From DATFKA01 sp042095835 (lineage in GTDB: Bacteria > Bacteroidota > Bacteroidia > Chitinophagales > Saprospiraceae): a stretch of 53,397 nucleotides of DNA. The stretch covers positions 1 through 53,397 of the forward strand of contig JBELML010000027.1 in NCBI GenBank assembly GCA_042095835.1, given 5' to 3'. A program made the position numbers and the translations under genes. Under the pieces are notes generated by a model. It was not told the DNA's origin and ran no database searches. It saw only the letters and a list, made by a program, of their open reading frames with translations. Below are positions 7,613 through 16,497 of the stretch, piece by piece. The stretch's first letter is position 1, and each line of letters opens with the position of its first letter.

Positions 7613-9676
7613 ATGAGAAAATTACTTTCACTTCTATTAATGATGGTCTGCCTCTCTTGTAATTGGTTAGCCTTGCCAGAAGAAGAAAACCAAAGTGTTG
7701 CCTCTAGCGAGAGCAATAATATAGAGGATCTAATCATTCCTGAAGGTTTTGAGTTTGCGACTTTTCACCAGAATCGAGTAAAAATTAGTGCTGTTGATAA
7801 CAAGGGGAACTTGTTGCACAATATCCCTTTTCAAATATTTAAAGGAGATGCTTCTACTAGACATTTATTGCTAAGTGGCAGCACGGGAGCAGATGGTATT
7901 TTCGAGGTGGACTTAGAAGTAGAAAATATTGTTGAGCAACTAGTACTCACTACTGGTTATCCAGGGCTAGCTGATAAATACACCTTCCCTGCTCAACAAG
8001 AGTCGACGGATATCCTTTTAGGTGATCCCACTTCTCTCTACGTTGCACAAGGAGTAAAGCAGGAGGAAGATGCTCAAGTAGCTAGATTAGCTTTACAAAA
8101 TAAGACGCAGCTGCGGAGTGTGAACTTTGATTATATGGGAGGCTATAATACTCAGGGGGTACCCAATTATTTAGAACCAACCGACGATGTGGTTGATCAG
8201 CGAATCCTGGATTTAATCGCCAATAGTTTACCAGAAGGGCAACCAGTACCCAACTATAATCCGCAATATATTGCAGCAGCAGTCAATTCAAATATCGCTT
8301 TACAAGATTCTGCAGATGTTTGGGTTACGTTTATTCATGAAGGAGCAGGGTATCGGAATGCTTTAGGGTACTATACTTATAGCACCGGTAATCCTCCGGA
8401 TTCACCAGAAGACATTAATAATTTCAAGATTATTTTCCCTAATGTTTCCTATTCAGGTAGTGGTGGCGGATTGAGGACGGGGAATAAGGTTCGGCTTGGA
8501 AGTTTCTCGGCGGGTACTAGTATAGCATGGTTTTTGATTCCTAATGGCTGGAATGCTAATGATCGATTGGTAGAAGTAGAAGATGACAAACCTGTTAAAT
8601 ACTCCACTGGTAACTTTAATACTTTCACGGAGCCGGCCTACCAAAACCATACGGTACTCCTTAAATCCGAGGCCGAACAGCTACTGCTATTAGGTTTTGA
8701 GGATATCGGCCGACCAGGAGGAGATAATGATTTTAACGATGCGATATTTATGGTATCTGCCAATCCTTTTTCGGCAGTAGTGACCGATGGTATTGTTGAA
8801 GCTCAAGTAGCTAGTAGTGATGAAGATGGAGACGGTGTCGCTGATCCGAACGATGCCTTTTTGAATGACCCGGAAATTGCATTTGTTAATCATAATCCAG
8901 CGCAGGGACAATTCGCTTCCCTAGCTTTTGAAGATCAGTGGCCAAACAAGGGCGATTATGATATGAATGATATGGTCCTTGACTACAATTTTATAGAGTA
9001 TAGAGATGCTCAGAACAAAGCCATTAAGCTCAGAGGCGTTTTTATTTTGAAAGCAATGGGAGCTGGTTTTCAGAATGGTTTCGGATTTGAATTAGCCGTT
9101 CCTCCAAGCCTAATTAAAGAGGTCACAGGTAGTCGTATCAATGATGATTTTATTGAATTAGCATCTAATGGATTAGAGACTGGTCAGGAGCGATCAGTAG
9201 TTATTGTATTTGATAATGGTCATCGCCTGATGAGAAACCCTGAAGGCGGCTTCGTCAATACAGAGTTATTTCGTCCTCAAGTGACACCTGATACGATTAC
9301 TATAGACATCGATCTACAATCGCCCACCTTATCCTCTGATCTGGGAGTGGCTCCGTTTAATCCCTTTATCATTAAGAATAGACAAAGAGGGGTAGAAATT
9401 CATCTAATCAATGGAAGACCTACTTCTAAGGCAAATACCCGACTTTTTGGAACTGTTCAAGATGCATCGGAACCAAATCTAGGAAAATACTACCAAACAG
9501 CTTCTGGCCTCCCGTGGGCTATCCAATTGGCTAGACCCTTTTCTTGGCCAGTTGAAAAAGCTCCAGTCAACCAAGCCTATTTAATGTTTGGTATCTGGGC
9601 TGAAACCGGTGGCTTTGAATACCCAGATTGGTATTTAGAAAATGCAGGTTATAGAGATACTCAAAAAATTTACTAA
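7613..9676 (+). CDS. LruC-domain lipoprotein with DUF4114-like region
   Basis: 687 residues from the ATG at 7613, chosen because it begins a lipoprotein-type signal (MRKLL..., Cys at about residue 16). The open frame continues upstream to 7481 without a signal peptide. The middle region ends in a DUF4114-like signature (GFEDIGRPGGDNDFNDA). A calcium-binding type motif follows from about residue 403 (DEDGDGVADPNDAF), then the C-terminal LruC domain with FEDQWPNKGDYDMNDMV. LruC proteins are exported, and their role is unknown. Here the gene opens the exopolysaccharide operon, and the next ATG follows its stop codon by one base, so translation is probably coupled. A surface adhesin or polysaccharide anchor is a reasonable guess. 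Confidence 0.88.
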   Translation: MRKLLSLLLMMVCLSCNWLALPEEENQSVASSESNNIEDLIIPEGFEFATFHQNRVKISAVDNKGNLLHNIPFQIFKGDASTRHLLLSGSTGADGIFEVDLEVENIVEQLVLTTGYPGLADKYTFPAQQESTDILLGDPTSLYVAQGVKQEEDAQVARLALQNKTQLRSVNFDYMGGYNTQGVPNYLEPTDDVVDQRILDLIANSLPEGQPVPNYNPQYIAAAVNSNIALQDSADVWVTFIHEGAGYRNALGYYTYSTGNPPDSPEDINNFKIIFPNVSYSGSGGGLRTGNKVRLGSFSAGTSIAWFLIPNGWNANDRLVEVEDDKPVKYSTGNFNTFTEPAYQNHTVLLKSEAEQLLLLGFEDIGRPGGDNDFNDAIFMVSANPFSAVVTDGIVEAQVASSDEDGDGVADPNDAFLNDPEIAFVNHNPAQGQFASLAFEDQWPNKGDYDMNDMVLDYNFIEYRDAQNKAIKLRGVFILKAMGAGFQNGFGFELAVPPSLIKEVTGSRINDDFIELASNGLETGQERSVVIVFDNGHRLMRNPEGGFVNTELFRPQVTPDTITIDIDLQSPTLSSDLGVAPFNPFIIKNRQRGVEIHLINGRPTSKANTRLFGTVQDASEPNLGKYYQTASGLPWAIQLARPFSWPVEKAPVNQAYLMFGIWAETGGFEYPDWYLENAGYRDTQKIY

Positions 9677-9677
9677 A

Positions 9678-11585
9678 ATGCTTCTACTAAAGAGAGTCTC
9701 CAAGTCACTAAAAAGGCAGGTCTCCAATGGGAAGTATATCCCAGAAGTAGACGGACTAAGGTTCATCGCTATTTTGATGGTCTGTATCCAACACCTGAGT
9801 GAAAGGCTAATCAAGTATACTCCTTTGGACTTGAGCCAAAATTACCAGGATTCCTTTTGGGCTTTTTGGGCATCTAGAGGTACAAGTGGTGTTCTGCTGT
9901 TTTTTACGATTAGTGGTTTTATATTGGGACTTCCTTTAGTAAAGAAGGCAAAAGAGGGCTCCGCGTTCGAGGGCTTGCAAAAATATTGGATGAGAAGAAT
10001 AAAGAGAATTGAACCTCCTTATTTGATTTGGATGACTTTTTTTGCCCTCATTCTGATAATACGTCAGGAGCTCTCTATAGAAAATGGATTTTACCATTGG
10101 TTGGCAAGCGTTTTGTACCTACACAATTTCTGGTATGAAGCCTATTCGCCGATCAATCCAGTAGCGTGGTCTCTAGAGGTTGAGATTCAATTTTACCTAT
10201 TAGCGCCTGTACTCGCTTGGCTGTATTTTACATTGGTGAAAAAGCGGATGGGGCTAGTATTAGTACTATCTATCTTATTAGCCTTTATACTACAAAAAGT
10301 TATTGGGGCAGACGAAATGCCTTGGAAAGCAAGCTTAGTTAATACGATTCAATACTTTCTTTTGGGATACCTCCTAGCACATTGGTATCAGCTTGGGTAT
10401 TTAAAAAATAAAACAAATAGCCGTACACAGCAATACCTATGGGATGCGATAGGAGTTGTGGCCCAATTCGGACTCTACATTTTTTGGTCTGAGGAGATTT
10501 TTAAAGAGTATTTTCTAGTTGCGAGTATCACTTTGATCTTCTTTGCGGCCTTTCGAGGTTATTGGCTGAGATGGTTGTTGACGCGGCCGACGGTAGTGAT
10601 AATAGGTGGGATGTGTTATACGATTTATCTCATCCATTTGCCACTGTTAGAACTTATAGTGCCTATTACCGCTCAATGGGCTATTGGGGGCGCTTATGGC
10701 TGGCGATTATTGAGCCAATTAATCATCTGTTTGCCAATCGTATTTATGGTCAGCGCCGCTGGATACCTTTTGATTGAGCGCCCGTTTATGCAAGGTCGAC
10801 ATTCTACCAGACTACATCTTTCTATTCAACTGATGCAACTAAACATTATGAAAAATAAAATTTTAACTAAGCTGCTATCAGCTTTCCTCTTTTTGCTTTT
10901 ACCGCTGCTGGTCTTAGGTCAGCAAGAAAGAACAGGAAGTTTCATTCCATCAAATCTTCGATTACAGCCTGTAGATGCCCTTGTTCAAGCTGCTTTAGAG
11001 AAGGCACCAGTTGTGGCTATTCAAGATTATAAAATTGATAATAGACTTGAGGAGATAAAGCTGATTAGAAGAAGATGGATGGATAATATTCAGTTTGCTG
11101 GCAATTACTTAATGAATAATGGCCTGTATTTAGATGCTGTAGAAACCTTTAATAACAATGCATATTCGTTGACCAGTCGACGGAATATGGTCTATAATGT
11201 AGGTGTTACCTTCAAAGTACCAATTGGTGCGGTAACCAATAAGTCGCTACGAATCAAACAAGAAGAAAATGAAATTCAGATAGAAAGACTCAGGAAACAA
11301 GAACTTCAATCTGAACTTAGAAAACTAGTCAAAGAGCTCTATCAGGATATCTTGCTGCAACAAGAGGTTTTAGCAATCCGAGCAGAAGCGTTCCAAACCA
11401 ATAAGCTCGCTTTAGACTTAGCAGAAACCTATTTCAAGCAAGGAGCAGAACCAATGGAAACCTATACTCGGGCTATCCAGCAAAAGACCAGATCTGAAGA
11501 GGAACTGGTACAGATAAAAAATCGCCTTCAGATATCTTTAGAATTATTGAAAGAGCTATGCGGCAATAAAATACTCATTGACTAA
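9678..11585 (+). CDS. Acyltransferase 3 family protein fused in frame to a half-size TolC-like protein
   Basis: The open frame encodes 635 residues from the ATG at 9678; the frame extends 12 codons further upstream into the previous gene. Residues about 20-385 are an OafA/YrhL-type membrane acyltransferase: VDGLRF near the start, a conserved His in IQHLSE, and about ten hydrophobic helices ending in LLIERPF. It would O-acylate the polysaccharide. Without an intervening stop, residue 391 is a Met that begins a second, perfect signal peptide (MKNKILTK..., ending VLGQQ). This leads into a 220-residue coiled-coil-rich TolC-like region. Either this is a true fusion, or the acyltransferase stop was lost by a point change or indel and two proteins are still made through the internal start. 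A frame with TGA (10831) and TAA (10840) lies one base away. Confidence 0.85.
   Translation: MLLLKRVSKSLKRQVSNGKYIPEVDGLRFIAILMVCIQHLSERLIKYTPLDLSQNYQDSFWAFWASRGTSGVLLFFTISGFILGLPLVKKAKEGSAFEGLQKYWMRRIKRIEPPYLIWMTFFALILIIRQELSIENGFYHWLASVLYLHNFWYEAYSPINPVAWSLEVEIQFYLLAPVLAWLYFTLVKKRMGLVLVLSILLAFILQKVIGADEMPWKASLVNTIQYFLLGYLLAHWYQLGYLKNKTNSRTQQYLWDAIGVVAQFGLYIFWSEEIFKEYFLVASITLIFFAAFRGYWLRWLLTRPTVVIIGGMCYTIYLIHLPLLELIVPITAQWAIGGAYGWRLLSQLIICLPIVFMVSAAGYLLIERPFMQGRHSTRLHLSIQLMQLNIMKNKILTKLLSAFLFLLLPLLVLGQQERTGSFIPSNLRLQPVDALVQAALEKAPVVAIQDYKIDNRLEEIKLIRRRWMDNIQFAGNYLMNNGLYLDAVETFNNNAYSLTSRRNMVYNVGVTFKVPIGAVTNKSLRIKQEENEIQIERLRKQELQSELRKLVKELYQDILLQQEVLAIRAEAFQTNKLALDLAETYFKQGAEPMETYTRAIQQKTRSEEELVQIKNRLQISLELLKELCGNKILID
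10848..11585 (+). other. TolC-like module with its own signal peptide (possible separate gene)
   Basis: From the in-frame ATG at 10848 this section would be a free-standing 245-residue exported protein. It has a signal peptide cut after about residue 25 (VLGQ-QE), a short beta-like segment (NVGVTFKVPIG), and long heptad-rich helices containing QEENEIQIERLRKQEL and the typical helix segment LALDLAETYFKQGAEP. Outer-membrane efflux proteins are normally 400 or more residues with two such repeats, so only about half is present. It precedes the Wzc-like gene, and no Wza/OPX exporter gene is in the cluster, so it may act as the outer-membrane or periplasmic conduit. That role is an inference. Confidence 0.6.
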
Positions 11586-11595
11586 AAGGGCAAAT

Positions 11596-13758
11596 ATGAC
11601 ACTTCTAGAATTCAGTAAAATTATATTTAATAACTGGAGAATCCTTGTGCTATCTGCAATTCTCTGTTCCACTGCGGTATTCCTATTCACGAAAAATGAG
11701 CAAAAAACCTTTAGCTCTAGAATGGTTTTAAATACGGGTGTGGTTTCGGGCTATAATATTGAGAATCACGATTCTAATCAAAGGATCGATAGAGATTTTA
11801 CCCGTAATGAATTAGAGCGCCTCATCAGCTTGGCCAAAGCCTACGAAACGCTAGAAGAGCTATCTATTCAGCTCATTGCAGCGTATCTACTTTCATCAGA
11901 CTCTACAGACCAATTCCTACTTCCCGAAAATCAGATGGAAGTAGAATCTTTGATCAATAGCCCTACCAGAGAGATACTCATGGATACGAGCAAGCAGGCT
12001 ATTGTAGCAAAAATTAAAGCGATGAAGTCGAGTGATCGAATCAATCCGATTTATCAATTGATTTACTCCGATCATCCCTTTTTTGGGATAGAACAGCTAG
12101 AACAAATTCGAGTCAATCGGAAAGGAGCCAGTGATCTTATGGAGTTTAACTACGCTACGATTGATCCACTTGTATGCAAGCAGACGCTGGAAGAAATGGC
12201 TGGTATTTTTATACGGAAAAATAAATCACTAAAGGAGCGTCAATCGGAGGATGTATTAGGTTTTTTTGAAAAAGCAACCAGGGAATCTGCCGCCAAACTC
12301 AGGGCCGCAGAAGAGAAGCTTCTACAATTTCAAGTGAAGAATAATATTATAAATTACTATGAGCAGACTCGATTCATTGCAGATAAAAAAGAAGACCTAG
12401 ACGAGCTATTCTTTAAAGAGGTAATGGACTTAGAGGCTACTAGGTCATCTCTTATTCGGATAGAAGAGCAATTAGAAGGGCGATTAGAAGTAAAAGAATT
12501 GAACCATTTATTGGCAGAAAAAAGAGCAGAAATTTCTCAGGTGGCTAATCGTTTAGCTGAAAGTGATATAGGTGCCGACACTAGTCCTAGCATCGCAGCA
12601 AGCACCGTGAGAAAAAGATTTCATCTACTTGAAAAAGAAATTCAAGATTTAGCCCTCACCTCATTTAATTTAGATCAGACTCCAGCAGGAATTGCCCGCA
12701 AGGAATTGCTAAGTAATTGGTTGAAAGCAACCATTCAGTTAGAAGAAGCCGGCGCACGATTGGAGGTGATCAAAAATAGGAAACAAGAATTTAAAGAGGT
12801 CTATAGTCAGTTTGCTCCCTGGGGATCTAGTTTAAAGAAAATTGAGCGAGAAATTGCTTTAGCTGAGGATGCCTATTTAGAAAACCTTCATAGCTACAAT
12901 CAAGCTCGTTTACATTTGCAGAATACTACTATGGCGAGTAATCTAAATCTCCTGGATGCTCCCTACTATCCGACGAAAGAAGGAGCTTCCAAAAGATTGT
13001 TATTGTTAGTGGTCGCTTTTGGATTAGGACTTTTTCTACCACTTTCGATACTCATTGGATTAGCATTTTTGGATCAGACGCTAAAGGACCCTAATCGGGC
13101 AGAACTTATGATTGGTGCCCCATTATTAGGTGCCTACCCTCTATTTCCATATAAGAAACTAAAAGGCACAGCTGGAATCGATTTTGCATTACTTCGTCAA
13201 CGGTCCTCTCATTTGATACAACAGCATATGTTCAGGAATGCCCATCCCAAGGCCCGTATCTGGGGCTTTGCCTCTACCAGAGGAAAAGAAGGGAGTAGTT
13301 TTGTAATGGGTTTACAGGCAGAATTGCTTAGAAGGCAGGGGAAAAGAGTCTTGGTGTTAACACCAATTGTCCAAGATGCTCAAAAGGAGCCACTGGTAGA
13401 TCATCAAGATAACCACCAATATTATCCAGAAGACCTAAAGGATCGTTTGAGCTACGAAGAAGAGCAGGAATGGGACTACATCTACCTGGAGTTGCCTCCT
13501 TTATTAAATGGGACTTTAGCTTTTTTGCAAGGCGATATCATTGACCAAGGTGTTCTTGTTTGTCAATCTTCTAGAGTATGGACTACAGCAGACCAGAAAG
13601 CGGCAGAGCACTTAAAATATCTGAGTTTTGCCAAGGTAGGGTTCATTCTAAATGCTGCACCAATCCAGGCAATGGATAAGCTTTTAGGAGAAGTTCCCAG
13701 GAAAAGATCAAGAATAAGGAGGAACGTCAAGAAACGTTTAAGGCTCAATTTTTCATAA
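11596..13758 (+). CDS. Wzz/Wzc-like chain-length protein with degenerate ATPase domain
   Basis: 720 residues from the ATG at 11596, preceded by AAAAGGG (11584-11590). A TTG at 11578 would overlap the previous gene and is less likely. A first membrane helix lies at about residues 13-30, followed by a long coiled-coil periplasmic region and a second helix at about 466-492 (LLLLVVAFGLGLFLPLS). The cytoplasmic end (about 553-690) resembles a BY-kinase/ParA fold. Its P-loop reads STRGKEGSSF where active kinases have xPGEGKST, so the Walker A Lys is missing. The Walker B equivalent is YLELPPL rather than a D-x-PP form, and the C terminus is basic (RKRSRIRRNVKKR) with no Tyr cluster. It probably controls chain length without kinase activity. 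Confidence 0.88.
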   Translation: MTLLEFSKIIFNNWRILVLSAILCSTAVFLFTKNEQKTFSSRMVLNTGVVSGYNIENHDSNQRIDRDFTRNELERLISLAKAYETLEELSIQLIAAYLLSSDSTDQFLLPENQMEVESLINSPTREILMDTSKQAIVAKIKAMKSSDRINPIYQLIYSDHPFFGIEQLEQIRVNRKGASDLMEFNYATIDPLVCKQTLEEMAGIFIRKNKSLKERQSEDVLGFFEKATRESAAKLRAAEEKLLQFQVKNNIINYYEQTRFIADKKEDLDELFFKEVMDLEATRSSLIRIEEQLEGRLEVKELNHLLAEKRAEISQVANRLAESDIGADTSPSIAASTVRKRFHLLEKEIQDLALTSFNLDQTPAGIARKELLSNWLKATIQLEEAGARLEVIKNRKQEFKEVYSQFAPWGSSLKKIEREIALAEDAYLENLHSYNQARLHLQNTTMASNLNLLDAPYYPTKEGASKRLLLLVVAFGLGLFLPLSILIGLAFLDQTLKDPNRAELMIGAPLLGAYPLFPYKKLKGTAGIDFALLRQRSSHLIQQHMFRNAHPKARIWGFASTRGKEGSSFVMGLQAELLRRQGKRVLVLTPIVQDAQKEPLVDHQDNHQYYPEDLKDRLSYEEEQEWDYIYLELPPLLNGTLAFLQGDIIDQGVLVCQSSRVWTTADQKAAEHLKYLSFAKVGFILNAAPIQAMDKLLGEVPRKRSRIRRNVKKRLRLNFS

Positions 13759-13769
13759 AAAACCAATTT

Positions 13770-15005
13770 ATGTTGTGTAATGAACAGATCGTCATTTTTG
13801 GGCTGCCAAAATGGGAAGGAGATTACCAAAAATCAACCATATTATTAGCAAAGGAATTGGCAAAAACCAATCAAGTCTTGTATGTAGATTATCCTTTCAC
13901 TGTGCTTGATTGCGCGCGAGGAGTAATGGGGAAACCTCATATTCCCAACAAAAATATATTCGGCTTGAAGAAAAGGTTATCTACTATTCATTCTAGTGAG
14001 TCAGGAGGACTTTATCTGTTTCGGTTGCCACCAATTATACCTATGAATTGGGTAGAAAACGAACAGAAATATGAGTCAATCGCTCGTTGCAATACCAAAA
14101 TAATACTGCCCAGCCTTAGGAGAACCTTGCGGCAAATTGGTTTTACCCAACCGATTATTATCAATGCTTTTTTGCCTGGCTTAGGAATTCCACTTAAAGG
14201 TCAATTCAACGAAAAACTGCTGGTTTACTATTGCTATGATGATATAGGAAATGCTCCATGGTTAAAGAAATATGGTTTGAACCAGGAGTGCCAATTTATT
14301 AAAGATATAGATTTAGTGGTGACCACTTCTAGTCAGCTTTACAAGCTTAAAAAGTGGCATGCAAAAGATATAGATTTGGTCAAGAATGGGGTAGATTTTA
14401 GTTTGTTTGGAGGTGTGAAACTTCCTGATATTCTTACATTGAATGAAGCAGGAAAAAAAATCAATATTGGATATATTGGCTCTTTAGATACTAGGATAGA
14501 TCTTGATCTTTTATGTTTTTTGATCAAGGAACTTCCAGCTTGTCAATTTTCGTTTGTTGGTCGAGTAGTGGATAAAAATATCGAATATCAGCTAAGGCGA
14601 TTTCCAAATGTAAAGATAGTAGGGCCGCAGGCCTTAGATACCTTACCTGCTTTTATAGAACAATTTGATATAGGTATCATACCATTTCTAAAAAATGATC
14701 TGACCAAAGCCATTTATCCTTTAAAGGTAAATGAGTATTTAGCGAGAGCGAAACCTGTTGTAAGTACCGATTTTGCTGATCTTTCTGAATTTGCTCAAGT
14801 AATCGATATCTGTGCTTCAAAAGAGACTTTCCTAACTGCATTACAGCATACTTTACAGACAGAGTCCCATGAATTAAAAGCGCAAAGAAAAGAAATCGCC
14901 CAAAACAATTCTTGGGAGAATAGAGGCAAACAATTAGCTAAGATTTTAAATCGAAAGCTTATGACCAAAAAAAGAAAAGAGCTTACCGAAAACCGAATAA
15001 ACTAA
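13770..15005 (+). CDS. Glycosyltransferase, GT-B fold (TuaH/GT1-like)
   Basis: 411 residues, soluble, starting 11 bp after the Wzc-like gene. The N-terminal half has a Rossmann-like start (IVIFGLPKWEGDYQKS) and LVYYCYDDIGN, which recalls the TuaH-like glycosyltransferases. The C-terminal half has GYIGSLDTRIDLDLL and the nucleotide-sugar region YPLKVNEYLARAKPVVSTDF. It should add one sugar to the lipid-linked repeat unit on the cytoplasmic face. Donor and acceptor cannot be told. The last about 25 residues are basic, which suits membrane association. Confidence 0.85.
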   Translation: MLCNEQIVIFGLPKWEGDYQKSTILLAKELAKTNQVLYVDYPFTVLDCARGVMGKPHIPNKNIFGLKKRLSTIHSSESGGLYLFRLPPIIPMNWVENEQKYESIARCNTKIILPSLRRTLRQIGFTQPIIINAFLPGLGIPLKGQFNEKLLVYYCYDDIGNAPWLKKYGLNQECQFIKDIDLVVTTSSQLYKLKKWHAKDIDLVKNGVDFSLFGGVKLPDILTLNEAGKKINIGYIGSLDTRIDLDLLCFLIKELPACQFSFVGRVVDKNIEYQLRRFPNVKIVGPQALDTLPAFIEQFDIGIIPFLKNDLTKAIYPLKVNEYLARAKPVVSTDFADLSEFAQVIDICASKETFLTALQHTLQTESHELKAQRKEIAQNNSWENRGKQLAKILNRKLMTKKRKELTENRIN

Positions 15006-15051
15006 ATGGGTAGCTGTAGTTCGAGCATCTTTGAAATAAGAAATCGAACTA

Positions 15052-16497
15052 ATGATCTCAAAAGAATTATATCAAAAATTAGGTTTTACGGTCCTATTAA
15101 GGCAGGCAGCACTTTTGCTTCCAGCTTTAATTGGGGCCATAGCCATTGGTTTTGGTGGATTGAAAGGGGGCTCTATTTTTTTAGCGCTTCCTATACTTTT
15201 GTTCTTTTTAGTTTATTTGGGAAAACATCCTAGTCTAGGTTTATATACTGCTTTGTTTCTTTCCTTTTTTATTTCTGGGTTTAGCAGATATTTGGCACTT
15301 CCTTGGGGACTTGGAATTGACCTTTTACTGACCATGACTTGGTTGATTGTCTTCTTTAAGAAGTTTTATGATAAAGAATGGAAAGGCCTTAAAAATGATA
15401 TTAATCTTTGGCTGTTGCTTTGGTTTGTTTATGTCTGCCTGCAAGTGGCTAACCCCGAGGCCAGAAGTTTAACCGCATGGTTTTATGCCATGAGAGGTGT
15501 TGGCTTTTATCAGCTGCTATCTATTTCATTAGGCTTCTTGCTTTTGCGAAAATATAAGCATGTTGATTACTTTCTCAACTTGGCAATTGCGCTTTCAGTG
15601 ATAGGCGCCTTATGGGGCTTGCGCCAAAAAGTTTTTGGAACAGATGCTGCGGAAGATCATTGGCTATGGGTAGAAGGCCATTGGGATGAACATATTTTAT
15701 TCGGGGTATTGAGAGTGTTCTCTTTTTACTCAGACGCAGGGCAATTTGGAGCTTCTCAAGCTATGTTCGCCCTGCTGTGTGGAATCTTATTTTTAAACCC
15801 TAAAGCCTCTGTTCAATCCAAGATTATTTACTTTGGAGCCGGATTACTTACTTTCATTGGTTTTGCTATTTCTGGTACAAGAGGGGCTTTGGCGGTGCCA
15901 GCAATTGGAGGCTTAAGTTTTTTAATCCTAAGCAAGAATTTTAAACTACTGCTGTCAGGAGTAGTTATTATGGGCTTGACCTTTTATATGTTGAAATATA
16001 CCCATGTTTTACATGGTGTAGAGTCCATTCGTAGGATGCGTACCGCATTGTCCTCAGATAATCCTTCCCTCATCGCACGTTTAAGGAACCAAGCTACTTT
16101 AGGACGGCATTTAAAAACACGCCCCCTAGGAGGTGGTATTGGTACTGCTGGATTTTGGGGGAACCGTTTCAGCCCGAATACCTTGCTTGCTCAAACCCCG
16201 ACAGATAGTTACTACGTCAAGATTTGGGCCGAGACAGGGATAATTGGTCTCCTTTTTCATTTGTCCATGTTAGCTTATTTCACAGGGAAAGCAGGGTATA
16301 TCGTTTGGCATTTAAGGAATACCAATCTACGGTACAAAATGATGGCGATTTACGCAGGTTTTATTGGGGTTGTTTTCTGTAGCTACGGTAATCAAGTATT
16401 TAGCCAAATGCCTACGGGTATGATCATGAATATGAGTATCCCACTTTTATTTCTAGCCCCTCTCTATGAGGCGCAACTTGAAAAAAATGACTTATGA
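15052..16497 (+). CDS. O-antigen polymerase/ligase family membrane protein (Wzy-like)
   Basis: 481 residues, with about ten to twelve hydrophobic helices along the length. The Wzy_C/O-antigen ligase signature is present: a periplasmic loop containing RGALAVPA, then GGGIGTAGFWGNR and TDSYYVKIWAETGIIGLL. In a Wzx/Wzy pathway this protein polymerises flipped repeat units on the periplasmic side; a ligase role is the alternative. Its stop overlaps the next start by 4 bp (ATGA). No other polymerase gene lies in the cluster, which favours the polymerase reading. Confidence 0.87.
   Translation: MISKELYQKLGFTVLLRQAALLLPALIGAIAIGFGGLKGGSIFLALPILLFFLVYLGKHPSLGLYTALFLSFFISGFSRYLALPWGLGIDLLLTMTWLIVFFKKFYDKEWKGLKNDINLWLLLWFVYVCLQVANPEARSLTAWFYAMRGVGFYQLLSISLGFLLLRKYKHVDYFLNLAIALSVIGALWGLRQKVFGTDAAEDHWLWVEGHWDEHILFGVLRVFSFYSDAGQFGASQAMFALLCGILFLNPKASVQSKIIYFGAGLLTFIGFAISGTRGALAVPAIGGLSFLILSKNFKLLLSGVVIMGLTFYMLKYTHVLHGVESIRRMRTALSSDNPSLIARLRNQATLGRHLKTRPLGGGIGTAGFWGNRFSPNTLLAQTPTDSYYVKIWAETGIIGLLFHLSMLAYFTGKAGYIVWHLRNTNLRYKMMAIYAGFIGVVFCSYGNQVFSQMPTGMIMNMSIPLLFLAPLYEAQLEKNDL

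Noticed and set aside
7468..7662. 64-codon open frame before the LruC lipoprotein
   Set aside because: It overlaps the lipoprotein signal peptide in another frame, and its product is basic and featureless.
10562..10777. 71-codon frame inside the acyltransferase
   Set aside because: Alternate frame of a well-defined membrane protein.
15006..15233. Open frame starting one base after the glycosyltransferase stop
   Set aside because: It overlaps the polymerase gene in another frame and has no recognisable signal; the polymerase start at 15052 is better supported.
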